Assembly: GCF_030936135.1 (NCBI RefSeq)
Contig: NC_082608.1
Span: 8,835,535-8,899,534 of the forward strand
From: Gavia stellata
Lineage: Eukaryota; Chordata; Aves; Gaviiformes; Gaviidae
Length of the DNA stretch: 64,000 nucleotides
Direction of reading: 5' to 3'
A program made the translations under genes and the position numbers. The notes beneath the pieces were generated by a model that searched no databases, was not told the origin of the DNA, and saw only the letters and a program-made list of their open reading frames with translations. How positions within the stretch are numbered: the first letter of the stretch is position 1; each line of letters opens with the position of its first letter. This document shows, piece after piece, positions 13,421 through 22,724 of the stretch.

Positions 13421-13508
13421 CTGAACGTTTAGAGCGGGCCCGCAGCTCCAGCATCTTCCAGCTCACATCAGCCATATGGGCCGCTGCAGGGGCCGCCGCC
13501 GCCGCCAT
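13421..13508 (-). CDS. PHKB: PHKB coding exon 1 (residues 1-30)
   Basis: The start codon at 13508-13506 opens an alanine-rich N-terminus (M, five Ala, Pro, three Ala, His), followed by MADVSWKMLELRARSKRS and a split Gly codon. Mammalian beta subunits have the equivalent VSWK...RARTKRSG. The start has G at -3 and G at +4, a good Kozak context; a second in-frame Met at residue 12 could also serve. The Ser in VSW matches the autophosphorylated Ser11 of rabbit (known). The donor is CAG followed by gtctga, a GT site with poor +3 to +6 bases, but it is the only position that joins in phase to exon 2. The alanine run is absent from the human protein. Confidence 0.93.
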
Positions 13509-13784
13509 CCCGATAGGGACCCGCCGCTCCCCTCACTCCGCTCCGGCCGGGACAGCTGCCCTCGTCTCACCGGCGCCGCAGCCGAACGAGCCGGGCGGCG
13601 ACCTCCGCCTGGTTCCCTACGCCAGCCGTAAAGAGACTCGCGCAGGCCCGTCACGCCGTTGTCGCAAAGCCGCCGGGTCAGTCCCGGAAGCGAGCCGGCT
13701 GTTGTGCCGGGCACACCCCTGCGCTGCCGTAAGTGATGCGGGCGGGGGCGGCTGCGGCGGGGAGCTGGGCCGCGCCGCTGCAGG
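13509..13784. promoter_or_regulatory. PHKB/ITFG1 bidirectional promoter
   Basis: Only 276 bp separate the two divergent start codons, so both 5' UTRs and the core promoter must fit here or overlap the first exons. No TATA box is seen. Candidate sites include an ETS/GABP-like CCGGAAG at 13684-13690, overlapping GC boxes (GGGCGG at 13740-13745 and GGGGGCGG at 13744-13751) and a CRE half-site CGTCA at 13649-13653. This fits a housekeeping-type divergent promoter. Actual transcription starts cannot be read from the sequence. Confidence 0.85.
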
Positions 13785-13965
13785 ATGGGGGGCTGCCGCC
13801 GCGGGCTTGGGCTGTGCCTGCTGCTGCTGGCGGCCCTGGCGGGGCCCGGCGGGGCCCTGCAGAACGTCACCGCCCAGCTCTTCGGCGCAGAGGCCTACGG
13901 GACCCTAGCGGCCTTCGGCGACTTCAATTCGGACAAGCAGACGGACCTGTTCGTGCTGCGAGGCG
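13785..13965 (+). CDS. ITFG1: ITFG1 coding exon 1 (residues 1-61)
   Basis: This exon encodes the initiator Met, a signal peptide (Arg-Arg n-region, hydrophobic LGLCLLLLAALAG core, probable cleavage near Ala24) and the conserved start of the mature protein, QNVTAQLFGAEAYGTLAAFG. The first FG-GAP-type loop, DFNSDKQTD (46-54), follows. N27 is an N-glycosylation sequon. The ATG has A at -3 and G at +4, and is favoured over the out-of-frame ATG at 13736 because it opens the recognisable protein. The donor is consensus gtgagt. The exon ends in phase 1, splitting Gly61. Confidence 0.96.
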
Positions 13966-14352
13966 GTGAGTGCGCCGGCGGCGGGAGCGGGGCCGCCGTC
14001 GTTACCGGCGTCGGTCCGGAGGCGGGCGGGAGCGGAGCCGGCTGGGGGCTGTCGCAGGAGTCGCCGAGGAGCGCTTTGGGGGTTTTCCCTGCCGGTGTGA
14101 GGAGCGCCTGGCGCTGAGCTGTGTTCCCGGTTGCGTGCCGAGGCTTGCGGGGGGGCCGGGGCAGGCGGGCGCCTGCAAACGCCCGGGTGCGCCCCGCTGG
14201 CAGCCCTCGGCGGGCCTCCGAGGCGCCGTCCTGCCGCCGCGTCCCTTGGCGGAGCGTGTTCTTGAAGGGGCGCCGGTTGCGTGTTTGACAGGTGCTTTCT
14301 CGGTTCTTGCTGGGTAGGGAGGGGCTCTGCCGGCGGGAGTTGTCCTGCGAGG

Positions 14353-14405
14353 AGCAGGGAGTTGGACGCGATGATCCCGAGGGGCCCCTTCCGACTCGAG
14401 ATTTC
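14353..14405 (+). mobile_element. CR1 LINE 3'-tail fragment at edge of CpG island
   Basis: The run GAGTTGGACGCGATGATCCC, then GGGGCCCCTTCCGACTCGAGAT, matches the CR1 3'-UTR block usually read as GTTGGACTCGATGATC...CCCTTCCAACTCGAGAT. It has several CpG dinucleotides, in keeping with its place at the island edge. Only the tail remains. Confidence 0.75.
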
Positions 14406-15426
14406 CTCTGGCTCCGCGGGTTGCCTCCTGCTCCTTCCTCCTCTGGTCCTCTAAAGCGCAGTGCTCGGCGGGCGGGTCTCTTTGCAGTACTGCTGAGAGC
14501 GAGCGTAGCGAACAAAAAAATTATTTTCAAGGCTAAAACTGCCATTTGCTTTGCTCCTGAGGTGTTTTCTGTATGGAGAAAGATATTTGCAACTCGCACT
14601 AAAAGATGGCTTCATATAGGGCAAAAAATACTTTTCTTTGAAGTTGAATTTATGGTTATGAAATAATCTAAAGACTTTGTCCTACAGAGTGAATGGTCAC
14701 AAATTGGTTTTTCGCTCCTGCTTTCACAATATTTTGGGAAACAGAGATAAACATTTCACAGTTGTAAAGGGGACAAATTGCACGATGTCTTGCCTTGAAC
14801 ATCATGTTAAAGTGGAAGGCTCCATAAATTCGTTCCATAGAGCTGTCATCTGCCATGAATTTCTGTTCAGGCTTCAGATATGGGGGGGACCCCAAATCAG
14901 AGCTTATTATCAATGGTTAGTGTTATTTGTGGATGTTAATCTTGGATTATTTTACTTGCTTGAAGCTACACATTAAGATAATAAATTTATTCTCAAATTC
15001 ACCTTTTTTTATACCTTCAATCTCAGAAATGTTTCTATAAGTAGCTTTGGTAAAGCATGAGTGAATTTCCTATCTAGTTGAGATATTTAAATGCATGGCT
15101 CCTTGAAAATACTCCACTGGCTCATCTACTGAAAAAATGTACTGAAAGATTAGATTTAAAATGAATGTCAGTAATAACAGCTATAATTTTGACTTTATCT
15201 TTCAGATGAATGCGTGTAAAAATGTGAATAGTTAAAAGTTTTAGAAACAACACTCATGGTTTCTTCTTTGCTTCTGCACAGCGGCACTTGTTATAGTTTT
15301 CCTAATTGATACTTTCTGTAAAAATCAACATGAAATAACCTAGTTGAAAACATTATTTTTCATAATTAAAGTCTTGACAAAAAGTAGCTTGGAAAATTTA
15401 CGGAATACCTTCTAAACAAAAAGTAA

Positions 15427-15444
15427 TAGCCAATTCTAAACAGT
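15427..15444 (+). repeat. 18-bp direct repeat, left copy flanking CR1
   Basis: TAGCCAATTCTAAACAGT is identical to 16478-16495. The two copies bracket the CR1 element, so this is a candidate target-site duplication. Sixteen bases separate this copy from the recognisable CR1 3' end. Confidence 0.75.
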
Positions 15445-15460
15445 AGAATTCTAAGTAGTA

Positions 15461-16460
15461 TCACAGAATCACTATGGCTGGAAAAGACCTGTAAGATCAT
15501 CAAGTCCAACCATCAACCCAACACCACCATGCCCACTAAACCAGGTCCCACAATGCCACGTCCACACGTTCATTGAACACCTCCAGGGAGGGTGACTCCA
15601 CCACCTGCCTGGGCAGCTCATTCCAGTGTTTCACCACTTTCTCAGTAAAGACATTTTTCCTAATATCCAGCCTGAACTTCCCCTGGCGCAACTTGAGGCC
15701 ATTTCCTCTTGTCCTGTCACTAGTCACTTGGGAGAAGACACCAGCACCCACCTCTCCACAACCTCCTTTCAGTTGTAGAGCACGATATGGTCTCCCCACT
15801 CAGCCTCCTCTTCTCCAGACTGAACAACCCCAGTTCCCTCAGCCGCTCCTCATCAGACTTGTGCTCCAGACCCCTCACCAGCTTCGTTGCCCTTCTCTGG
15901 ACACACTCCAGCACCTCAATGCCCTTTTTGTAGTGAGGGGCCCAAAAATGAACACAGTATTCGAGGTGCGGCCTCACCAGCGCCGAGTACAGGGGCACGA
16001 TCACCTCCCTGCTCCTGCTGGCCACACTATTTCTGATACAAGCCAGGATGCTGTTGGCCTTCTTGGCCACCTGGGCACACTGCTGGCTCATATTCAGCCG
16101 GCTGTCGACTGACACCCCCAGGTCCTTTTCTGCAGGGCAGCTTTCCAGCCACTCGTCCCCAAGCCTGTAGCGTTGCATGGGGTTGCTGTGTCCCAAGTGC
16201 AGGACCCGGCACTTGGCCTTGTTGAGCCTCATACAGTTGGCCTGGGCCCATCCATCCAGCCTGTCCAGATCCCTCTGCAGAGCCTTCTGACCCTCGAGCA
16301 GATCAACACTCCCCCCCAACTTGGTGTCGTCTGCAAGCTTGCTGAGGGAGCACTTAACCCCCTCATCCAGATCGTCAGTAAATACATTAAACAAGACCAG
16401 CCCCAAAACTGAGCCCCAGGGGACACCGCTTGTGCCTGGCAAACACCACTTGTGACCAGC
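15461..16460 (-). mobile_element. 5'-truncated CR1 LINE with reverse-transcriptase C-terminal region
   Basis: A minus-strand reading frame from about 16484 shows CR1 reverse-transcriptase features: [11 protein letters not shown], the LADD catalytic motif ([12 protein letters not shown]), then [16 protein letters not shown] and [14 protein letters not shown]. The frame breaks near 15790, and the last part ([20 protein letters not shown], ending in WDLV) continues in another frame. The 3' UTR ends at 15461 in degraded ATTCTGTG-type 8-mers. The 5' end, including the endonuclease domain, is missing. It is inactive, lies antisense to ITFG1 in intron 1, and is flanked by an 18-bp direct repeat. Confidence 0.95.
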
Positions 16461-16477
16461 AGTAGTAGAATAAACAG

Positions 16478-16495
16478 TAGCCAATTCTAAACAGT
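16478..16495 (+). repeat. 18-bp direct repeat, right copy flanking CR1
   Basis: Second copy of TAGCCAATTCTAAACAGT, identical to 15427-15444, immediately outside the truncated 5' end of the CR1 element. Confidence 0.75.
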
Positions 16496-18615
16496 GCTGA
16501 AGAAGTGAGCATTGGAGATAATACTAGGCTTTGAGGAACAGTGATCTGGTAAAGAAGCCCAGTCCCAATGATCCTGACCCTTAATAAGGAAATGGGGATG
16601 ATGTTTTGTGACTTTTGCTGGATTTATATTACTGTTCTGATCTTGAATTACTTTATTTGAATGAGAGTTATGTTTTCTATGCTAAGATACATGAAAGAAA
16701 AATCAGTTTGTACTCAGAGCTTTGTAAGAGAGTGTGAACTAGCTAAACATAAGAGGTAAGCTAGATCCAGAGGTATCTTGTTGCAAGAACAATTCAAAAT
16801 TACCAGTGGACCCTGGGTTTAGTCAATTTTTGAAACTAGAAGTATACAAATAAATGGAATTGTGCATACACTTACCTGTTTTGTAAGTCTATGCACAAAA
16901 CAGGGATAAGTGGGGAAGCTCATGCCATTTGCTTGTTCAACCTACCACCCTCTAGTTGTGTTTGATGCCTCTCCTAATAGTCCAGGGCAGTGAGTAATCA
17001 TTTCCCTGTTCACCTTCTGCATGTCATCGGGGAATTTTGAAAACTTCTGTGGCATCCTCACTCGGATGTTCAGACTGAAGACCTAATCTACGTAGTTGTT
17101 GGTTGCATGGAAGCTGTTCCCTTTTTTCACACCCTCCTATGTACTTTTTTCCTTTCTTCTATATTCTTTTTGAGATGAGAGAAAAAGAACTGCAAACAGC
17201 ATCTAGGATGTGTGCACTATGGATTGATGTAGTGGCATAGTGATTTTGTTTTCTGTTACTCTAATGATTTCCAGTAGTCAGTTTGTTTTGACTATTGATG
17301 AGCACTGAGCTGAAATCTTCATAAATCTATCTTTAGTGACCATAAATTCTCATTTCTGAGTGGTATAATTGACTTGGAACCTGGTATGTGTAAAAACACA
17401 TTTGCTTCTTCATCATCATCATTACTTTACCACATAGATGATAAAAAGGCAGGTGAAAGTCTATAGTGTGAAATCGGAATTACAAGTTTTAGCAGTCAAC
17501 CCACAGCTTTATTATCAAAAGCTTAACCAGCCAGCAGGCTTCTTCACCTTACTGTGTGCCAACTTTTCCATCATCTGTGAATGTGTAGTGCAACCCAGGC
17601 TTTATTAGCTTGCCAGATGGGACTGCAGTAGTGGCCCCTATCCATTTTGAAAGGGTTTGTTTTCATTTACTCATTGTTGGCATGTTCTCCTTGGCAAATA
17701 CGTTTATGGCAGTTATATTATAGCTTGTATTCCGCTATTTCACAGCTGTGAACTTTACCACAGAATGATGCTCTTGAAATATACTATCGTAGCTGAAGTT
17801 TGGAGCCGTAGAATTATTTTCGGTTAGGTAACCTAGTTCTTCCAGTTGTGGATGCTATAGGTGAGTTTCTTGGAGAATGCAGGAAACAAACATAATAAAG
17901 GATGAGTAAAAAAAAATTGTATTTTTTCTTCAGCTGTGAACTATTATTTTACTTGCAGAAGTAAGTGCATGCATGTTGTGGTTCACTGACTGAAAATACA
18001 TTTCATCGTTCAGGTTAAAATTTTTTTTTTCCTCCCTGAATTTCAGTTATTTGTGCAACATAAAATATGGGCTTTTACTTAGATCTTCCTGAAATAATTA
18101 AATTATAGTGGCTTGTATCATTGCCTCTAAGTGAGGAAATGATGCAGGGAACCAGGTTACTTCTGTGAGTTTCACTTAAAGTGCTTTTGTCAGCCAACTT
18201 GGGACTGTGTCAGAGACAGTATTAAAAGAATTAATTTGAGTTAGCTCTTAAGCTTTAATTATTTGTATGGAACTGATGCCTACTAATTTTCCACATGTAA
18301 TGTTTCTTAACTTGTTATAGGACGTTTTATTTTAAGCACTGTGATAACAATAGCAGAGAGAAAGTCTAACACTAAGTCCCAAAGAAGATTCTTGATATTA
18401 GCATTCATTTGAGATGCAATTAGATTTATAGGTAGTATTGAAGAAGTGCTCCTTTTGCTTCCTTTTGAATGAGGAGGCAGTAGTTGTATGGGAAATCTTT
18501 CAAAGTTTTTGCTACTGTGAGGAATGACTATTTGTGGCATAGCTTCTTAAATGTTTTTGTATAGAAACCATTTACAATCTTCCTCTGTTATTCATTGTCT
18601 TACTTGCTTTTGCAG

Positions 18616-18688
18616 GAAATGAGTTGATCATCTTTTTGGCTGACCAAAAGGAACCCTACTTTAAGCCCCGTGTTAAGTTACCAATGAA
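18616..18688 (+). CDS. ITFG1: ITFG1 coding exon 2 (residues 61-85)
   Basis: A 73-nt exon encoding NELIIFLADQKEPYFKPRVK then LPM, with split Gly61 and Lys85 codons. The human equivalent is the NDLIVFLADQ...YFKPKVK block, and the strand spacing fits the end of one propeller blade (inference). The acceptor is TTTTGCAG and the donor gtaagt. The phase enters at 1 and leaves at 2. Confidence 0.95.
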
Positions 18689-20142
18689 GTAAGTATTGAT
18701 GTTCAATGGTGAAACAATGTAAGTGGTCGTTTTTCTGGAAAGTGCATCTCTGCAGTCAGCGGGAACATGACTGGAATTGTCTGTGCTGTTGTCATATGTT
18801 TGACTATGTTGTTCAGCTTGCCTTTAAAGCTCTAGTTCTTTGACCAGTTTCCTGATTAATTTCCTGAGACATTTTTGTTTAGATTTGTTTGGATTTTGTG
18901 GGTCAGATGACAGACTTTGTGGAGATGAGTTTTGTCATTCATACTGTTAACTAACAGGTGTGATTTCCCACCCCCATATGGAATTTCTGTGGTTTGGGTT
19001 TTTGTCCTCTAATTAGCATTAAATATACCCATATCTTGGAATATTTTTGCAGTTGACTTATTTTTTCAGGACTTTATTTCCTAGTAAAGCAAACTATCAT
19101 TCCATATCGTAGGTTAAGTCTTTTTGGCAGGTAGTATCAGTCTCTGTCCCAAGACATGTTTTCAGGGAAATTCTTCTAGTTGCTGTAGTTACTAATGGAA
19201 TGCAGCCAATATCATCTGGTTTGGAAAGAGATACGGAGAATGGTGTTCTGGTATTTCTGTGTAGAGATCTGTTCCTTTCTGAAGTTTAAATGTGGCTTTA
19301 AAAAAAGCATCGATTTTTAATAAATGTAAAACAATCTGTGTATTTATGTACAGTATATGTATAGTTTTAACCATAATAATATTACAGGATATGTTATTGC
19401 TTATGAATAATGCTTACTAATAGTATTACGTCTAATAAAAGTTAAATTGCTGCTATAGCTCAGCTTCATCTTCTATAGTTCTACATATTTTTATTTTTCC
19501 TTATTCCCTCCTATCTTGGAAGGAGCTAATTTGTTTAATGCATTAGAAATTACCTGCTTTTAATTCTTAACAGAATGATCTGTGTTTGTGTGTGTAAAGC
19601 AGAGTCTCTGAGTAGGTAACCAAGTAAAAAGACAGAAAGAACAAACAAATGCCGGGAGGAGCGGTGGGACATGGCAGAAGACAGGAGGAGATGATGTTGT
19701 CTTTAAAAAGATCTAGCTATCTGTCTGACTTCTGCTGCTTAAACTGCTCCTGTTGCTTTATGGTCTTGCTCTTGGAATGTAACCAAAAGATCCTGCATTT
19801 TTGAGGACTGGTTCTACAACAAATGAAGGGATTTAATGAAGTTTAGACAGCATTAACAGACAGGATATGGCTGAAGAACGCCTGTTAGCTGAAGTTTAGA
19901 GTTAAAAATGTCATCCTTCCTTAGAGGAAGACAGTCTGCAGAATGCTTCATTTACAGTTACTTTTGCGATAGATAAGGACTTTATAAAAAGCCAGGTTGT
20001 TGAAGGATAATATTGTATTGGACCAACTAATAATAATTGGGACAAAAAGGCAAGCCTTTGAACACACAAGTACTTTCAATTGTCATGCACACATTTGTAC
20101 AATTATTTGCATGTGGGGTTTTTTGTTTGTTTTTAATGCTAG
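18689..20142 (+). other. ITFG1: ITFG1 intron 2
   Basis: A 1.45-kb AT-rich intron with a consensus donor and a T/G-rich acceptor tract. No repeat or RNA gene was recognised. Confidence 0.85.
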
Positions 20143-20288
20143 ATCTCTCAGCGTTACCATAACCAGTGTAGTTCCTGGAGATTATGATGGTGATTCACAA
20201 ATGGATGTCCTCCTGACTACCCGGGCACAAAATCATGGCAGAGATGAACTTTCAGTGTTTATTTTCTGGGGGCACAACCAAACATTAG
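20143..20288 (+). CDS. ITFG1: ITFG1 coding exon 3 (residues 85-134)
   Basis: A 146-nt exon encoding SLSVTITSVVPG, then the second FG-GAP-type loop DYDGDSQMD (98-106), then VLLTTRAQNHGRDELSVFIF and WGHNQTL. N130 is a glycosylation sequon. TSVVPGDYDGDSQMDVLLT is practically identical to the human protein. The donor is gtgagt. The last codon, Asp134, is split in phase 1. Confidence 0.96.
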
Positions 20289-21993
20289 GTGAGTTGCTGA
20301 GACGACTTATTAATAAAATTGTTAGACTTCTTAATAATTCAAAGTATTGTCAGAAAGTTGTAACTCATTTTACAGTGTAGTGATTGTTTTTACAACTAAA
20401 ATAGGGATTAGCAGCTATTCAGCTTCATACCCGTATATTATCTTGCTGTTAAACTGTATTCAATAATTAATGAAAGAGAACAAAACTAAAACTCTTGCTT
20501 TATATCATGCAACAGACATAACCAAACAATATTATAGTTTCACAGTAGCCTACTAACTGAAGAGCTACTTCTCATGGCTTCCCTATTATGCATGTCAGCT
20601 TCACAAAGATTATCTCAGAAGACTTACCTTGAATTTAAAATGCACTGAGAACCTGGTGTAAAGTTTAGTGCATAAACTTTTAAAATACACCATACTTAGA
20701 AATAAGAGTGTTACATTACTGTTGGTAAGTTTGCTAAACAAAATTCTTTACAGGCAGTGACATACTAAAGTAGGTTTTGGGAGAGAGGTTTCTAGAGTCT
20801 CTATCACTGGAAGTTTTCAAGAACTTTAGAATTGAGTTTTCAAGAGTCTTTCAGCAGTGTTCTAGATACAGCTGATTCTGTCTTAGGGTAGAGTAATGGA
20901 CTGTGTGAACTCCTGAAGTCTGTTCTATTTTCTGTTGACTTTGTTAGGAGAGGGTTTTGGGAGGAGTTTAGGGTTTGAAAAAGGACAGAAAAGCAAAACA
21001 AGATACTCTTAAGTCTACAAAAACTACTGAAGAATAATCACTATTCTAAACAACTGTGTTATAAAATAGTTACAGGTGAGGCAAGTGATGGCCTTAGATA
21101 CCATTGCTTCTGGCTTTAATCAGAGGTGAAAGAAGCAACCTGGGAAAGTGCACTGGATCAAGTATTAAGAGAATAGGAGGTATTTGTAGTATTGGGAAGA
21201 ATATGAAGGATTTGGATTAATTTTTGCTGTCTTGCTTCTGAATAAACAAATATTGGGAGAGGCACAAATGAGCATGTGGGGCCTAGAAAAGGAGTCGGAG
21301 GTTAAAAATTCAGGCAATGGTTGGTATGTAGTGAGGCTACTGGGAAGGTATGTGCTGCCTACTTGGGTAATGGAAGTGTGACAGACAAGTCAACAGGAGG
21401 GTACTGTCAAATAAAATGTGGAAACTGGAAAGAAGAGAAACATTATGGAGAGATGAAGGAAATAGGGATGATGTGGCAAGGAGCTTGGATTACAAGTAAA
21501 AGTAAAGTCTGAGAGGTTATAACCTGATTAGGACTTAAAATCCTCGCTTCCCATTTAGGCAGTCTACCTCTAATCCTTATTTCAAACACTCGGTGTATAT
21601 GATTAAGGGTGTTTTTTACAGTGACAAAACATTGAACAGAGGTCTTATGTGCAATGTTAAATTTTTAGACTGTCTTCATCCCAACTATTTCAGATTTCTT
21701 GTGTCTATGTGATTGCAGTCATACATAGAAATAGGTTTCACAAAGATGTATTTGGAATAATTTGTTAGAGTTGCGTGGAGAGAGAAGAAGCCTCAGCATT
21801 TTAACTTTAACTCACCTTCCTGCATGATTTCAGGAAGCCATTTAGTTGTTTATGTTCAGTGGTGGCTGATTTTTTTATTTTAATCATAAAATTGATGGTT
21901 GTGAATTAATAGAAGAAGAATTATGTCTAAGTTAAAAATGCAAATGTCATAACATATTGCTAACTGAATAAAATTAATATTTTCTGTTTTCAG
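20289..21993 (+). other. ITFG1: ITFG1 intron 3
   Basis: A 1.7-kb intron. A degraded CR1 3' part is recognisable at about 20790-20935; otherwise nothing. Confidence 0.8.
20790..20935 (+). mobile_element. Old CR1 LINE 3'-end fragment
   Basis: The segment resembles the CR1 coding end (GAGTCTCTATCACTGGAAGT, then TTTTCAAGA) followed by a degraded 3' UTR (TAATGGACTGTGTGAACTCC, then TGAAGTCTGTTCTA). It is strongly diverged, so limits and identity are less sure than for the other copies. Confidence 0.55.
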
Positions 21994-22051
21994 ATCTTAA
22001 CCATAAAACTATGTTAAATAAGACTTTTCATGATGAGCCTCTAGTAATGGA
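21994..22051 (+). CDS. ITFG1: ITFG1 coding exon 4 (residues 134-153)
   Basis: A 58-nt exon encoding LNHKTMLNKTFHDEPLVM between two split Asp codons (134 and 153). The human equivalent ends in FQDEPLIMD. N142 is a sequon (NKT). The acceptor is TTTTCAG and the donor gtaagt. The exon ends in phase 2, exactly on the first Asp of the third FG-GAP loop. Confidence 0.94.
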
Positions 22052-22649
22052 GTAAGTCTGACCTACTTTTTTAGAAAATAATATTTATAATGGTGACTAA
22101 GAGCAATTTAAGTATATATTAATTCTAAACACATGCTTTTTATCTTTTAAGAACAGGGTGGTTTGTGTGATGTCAACTGGTCTAAAAAAAGATGATGAAA
22201 CATAACAGTCATCTTTACAAATCTTGTGTATTATATAATCCTGGCACTAGTAACTAAATAAGCTTTTAATTTTTTTAATTTCAGTACTCTGTGTTTTGCA
22301 GAAAAAGACCCATTCATTTTTTGGTGAATTTTGTAAAGCAAAAACCTTACTGGCTTATCAGACTGAGCAAATAGGCCTTTCACAGTGCACTTCCCTCTGT
22401 GTGAATGCTGAACAAAAGAGAGGGGGGAATACAGCTGGAAAATCAAATGCGTGGCATAGTGTACAATATTGAAAGAAGCATACTACTACCAGCAGTGCAG
22501 ACAAGAGCCAAAATTCAGAAAAGACTACGCAGCTGAAAATTCTGCATTGTTTGGTGGAAAATGCTAACCAAATATAGGTTAACTTAAGAACAGTTAATTT
22601 CAACTCCTATAATGACTAAGGTAATACTGAAATTGTTTTGCATTTTCAG
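22052..22649 (+). other. ITFG1: ITFG1 intron 4
   Basis: A short 598-bp intron with nothing recognisable inside. ORFs of 62-81 codons on the minus strand here match no family I know. Confidence 0.85.
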
Positions 22650-22724
22650 CTTTAATGGAGATTTGATTCCTGATGTCTTTGGTGTCACAAGTGATTCAAG
22701 TAAGCCACAGATATTGGTAGGCGG
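22650..22724 (+). CDS. ITFG1: ITFG1 coding exon 5 (residues 153-178)
   Basis: A 75-nt exon encoding the third loop, DFNGDLIPD (153-161, with Asp153 split by intron 4), then VFGVTSDSSKPQILVG and a split Gly178. Human has DFNGDLIPDIFGITNESNQP, then QILLGG. The human NES sequon reads SDS here, so that site is not conserved. The acceptor is TTTTCAG and the donor gtaagc, ending in phase 2. Confidence 0.95.

Larger units (their letters stand above)
1..13508 (-). other. PHKB: PHKB gene, 5' part (exons 1-3 and introns), runs off left edge
   Basis: This is the gene for the beta subunit of phosphorylase kinase, a large regulatory subunit of the cytosolic (alpha-beta-gamma-delta)4 complex. The complex phosphorylates glycogen phosphorylase in response to calcium and PKA. 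Three minus-strand coding exons encode about 105 residues that align without gaps to the vertebrate beta-subunit N-terminus as I remember it (family length about 1,090 residues), apart from a divergent alanine-rich start. Splice phases agree: exon 1 to 2 is phase 1, exon 2 to 3 is phase 1, and exon 3 ends in phase 2. The fourth coding exon was looked for at 1-1926 and not found, so it should lie to the left of the window. The gene is head to head with ITFG1, as in human. Confidence 0.95.
13040..14330. promoter_or_regulatory. CpG island covering both first exons
   Basis: Base composition switches sharply from AT-rich intron to GC-rich, CpG-dense sequence. The island includes PHKB exon 1, the gap between the genes, ITFG1 exon 1 and the first few hundred bases of ITFG1 intron 1. 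It is the only such island in the window. Limits are by eye. The long ORFs crossing it on both strands come from the lack of AT-rich stop codons. Confidence 0.9.
13966..18615 (+). other. ITFG1: ITFG1 intron 1
   Basis: A 4.65-kb intron. It begins inside the CpG island and contains a CR1 tail at 14353-14405 and the roughly 1-kb CR1 copy at 15461-16460. The rest is AT-rich with no other feature recognised. Confidence 0.85.

Noticed and set aside
13348..13908. 186-codon plus-strand ORF crossing PHKB exon 1 and the promoter
   Set aside because: It is low-complexity Ala/Arg/Gly/Pro sequence produced by GC-rich DNA with few stops, overlaps conserved exons in other frames and resembles no protein.
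13895..14599. 234-codon minus-strand ORF over ITFG1 exon 1 and intron 1
   Set aside because: Antisense shadow of the CpG island. The Arg/Pro/Ser-rich composition comes from base bias; there is no domain and no splice logic.
15720..16484. 254-codon minus-strand ORF taken as a host gene
   Set aside because: It is the reverse-transcriptase part of a 5'-truncated CR1 LINE, with the frame broken near 15790.
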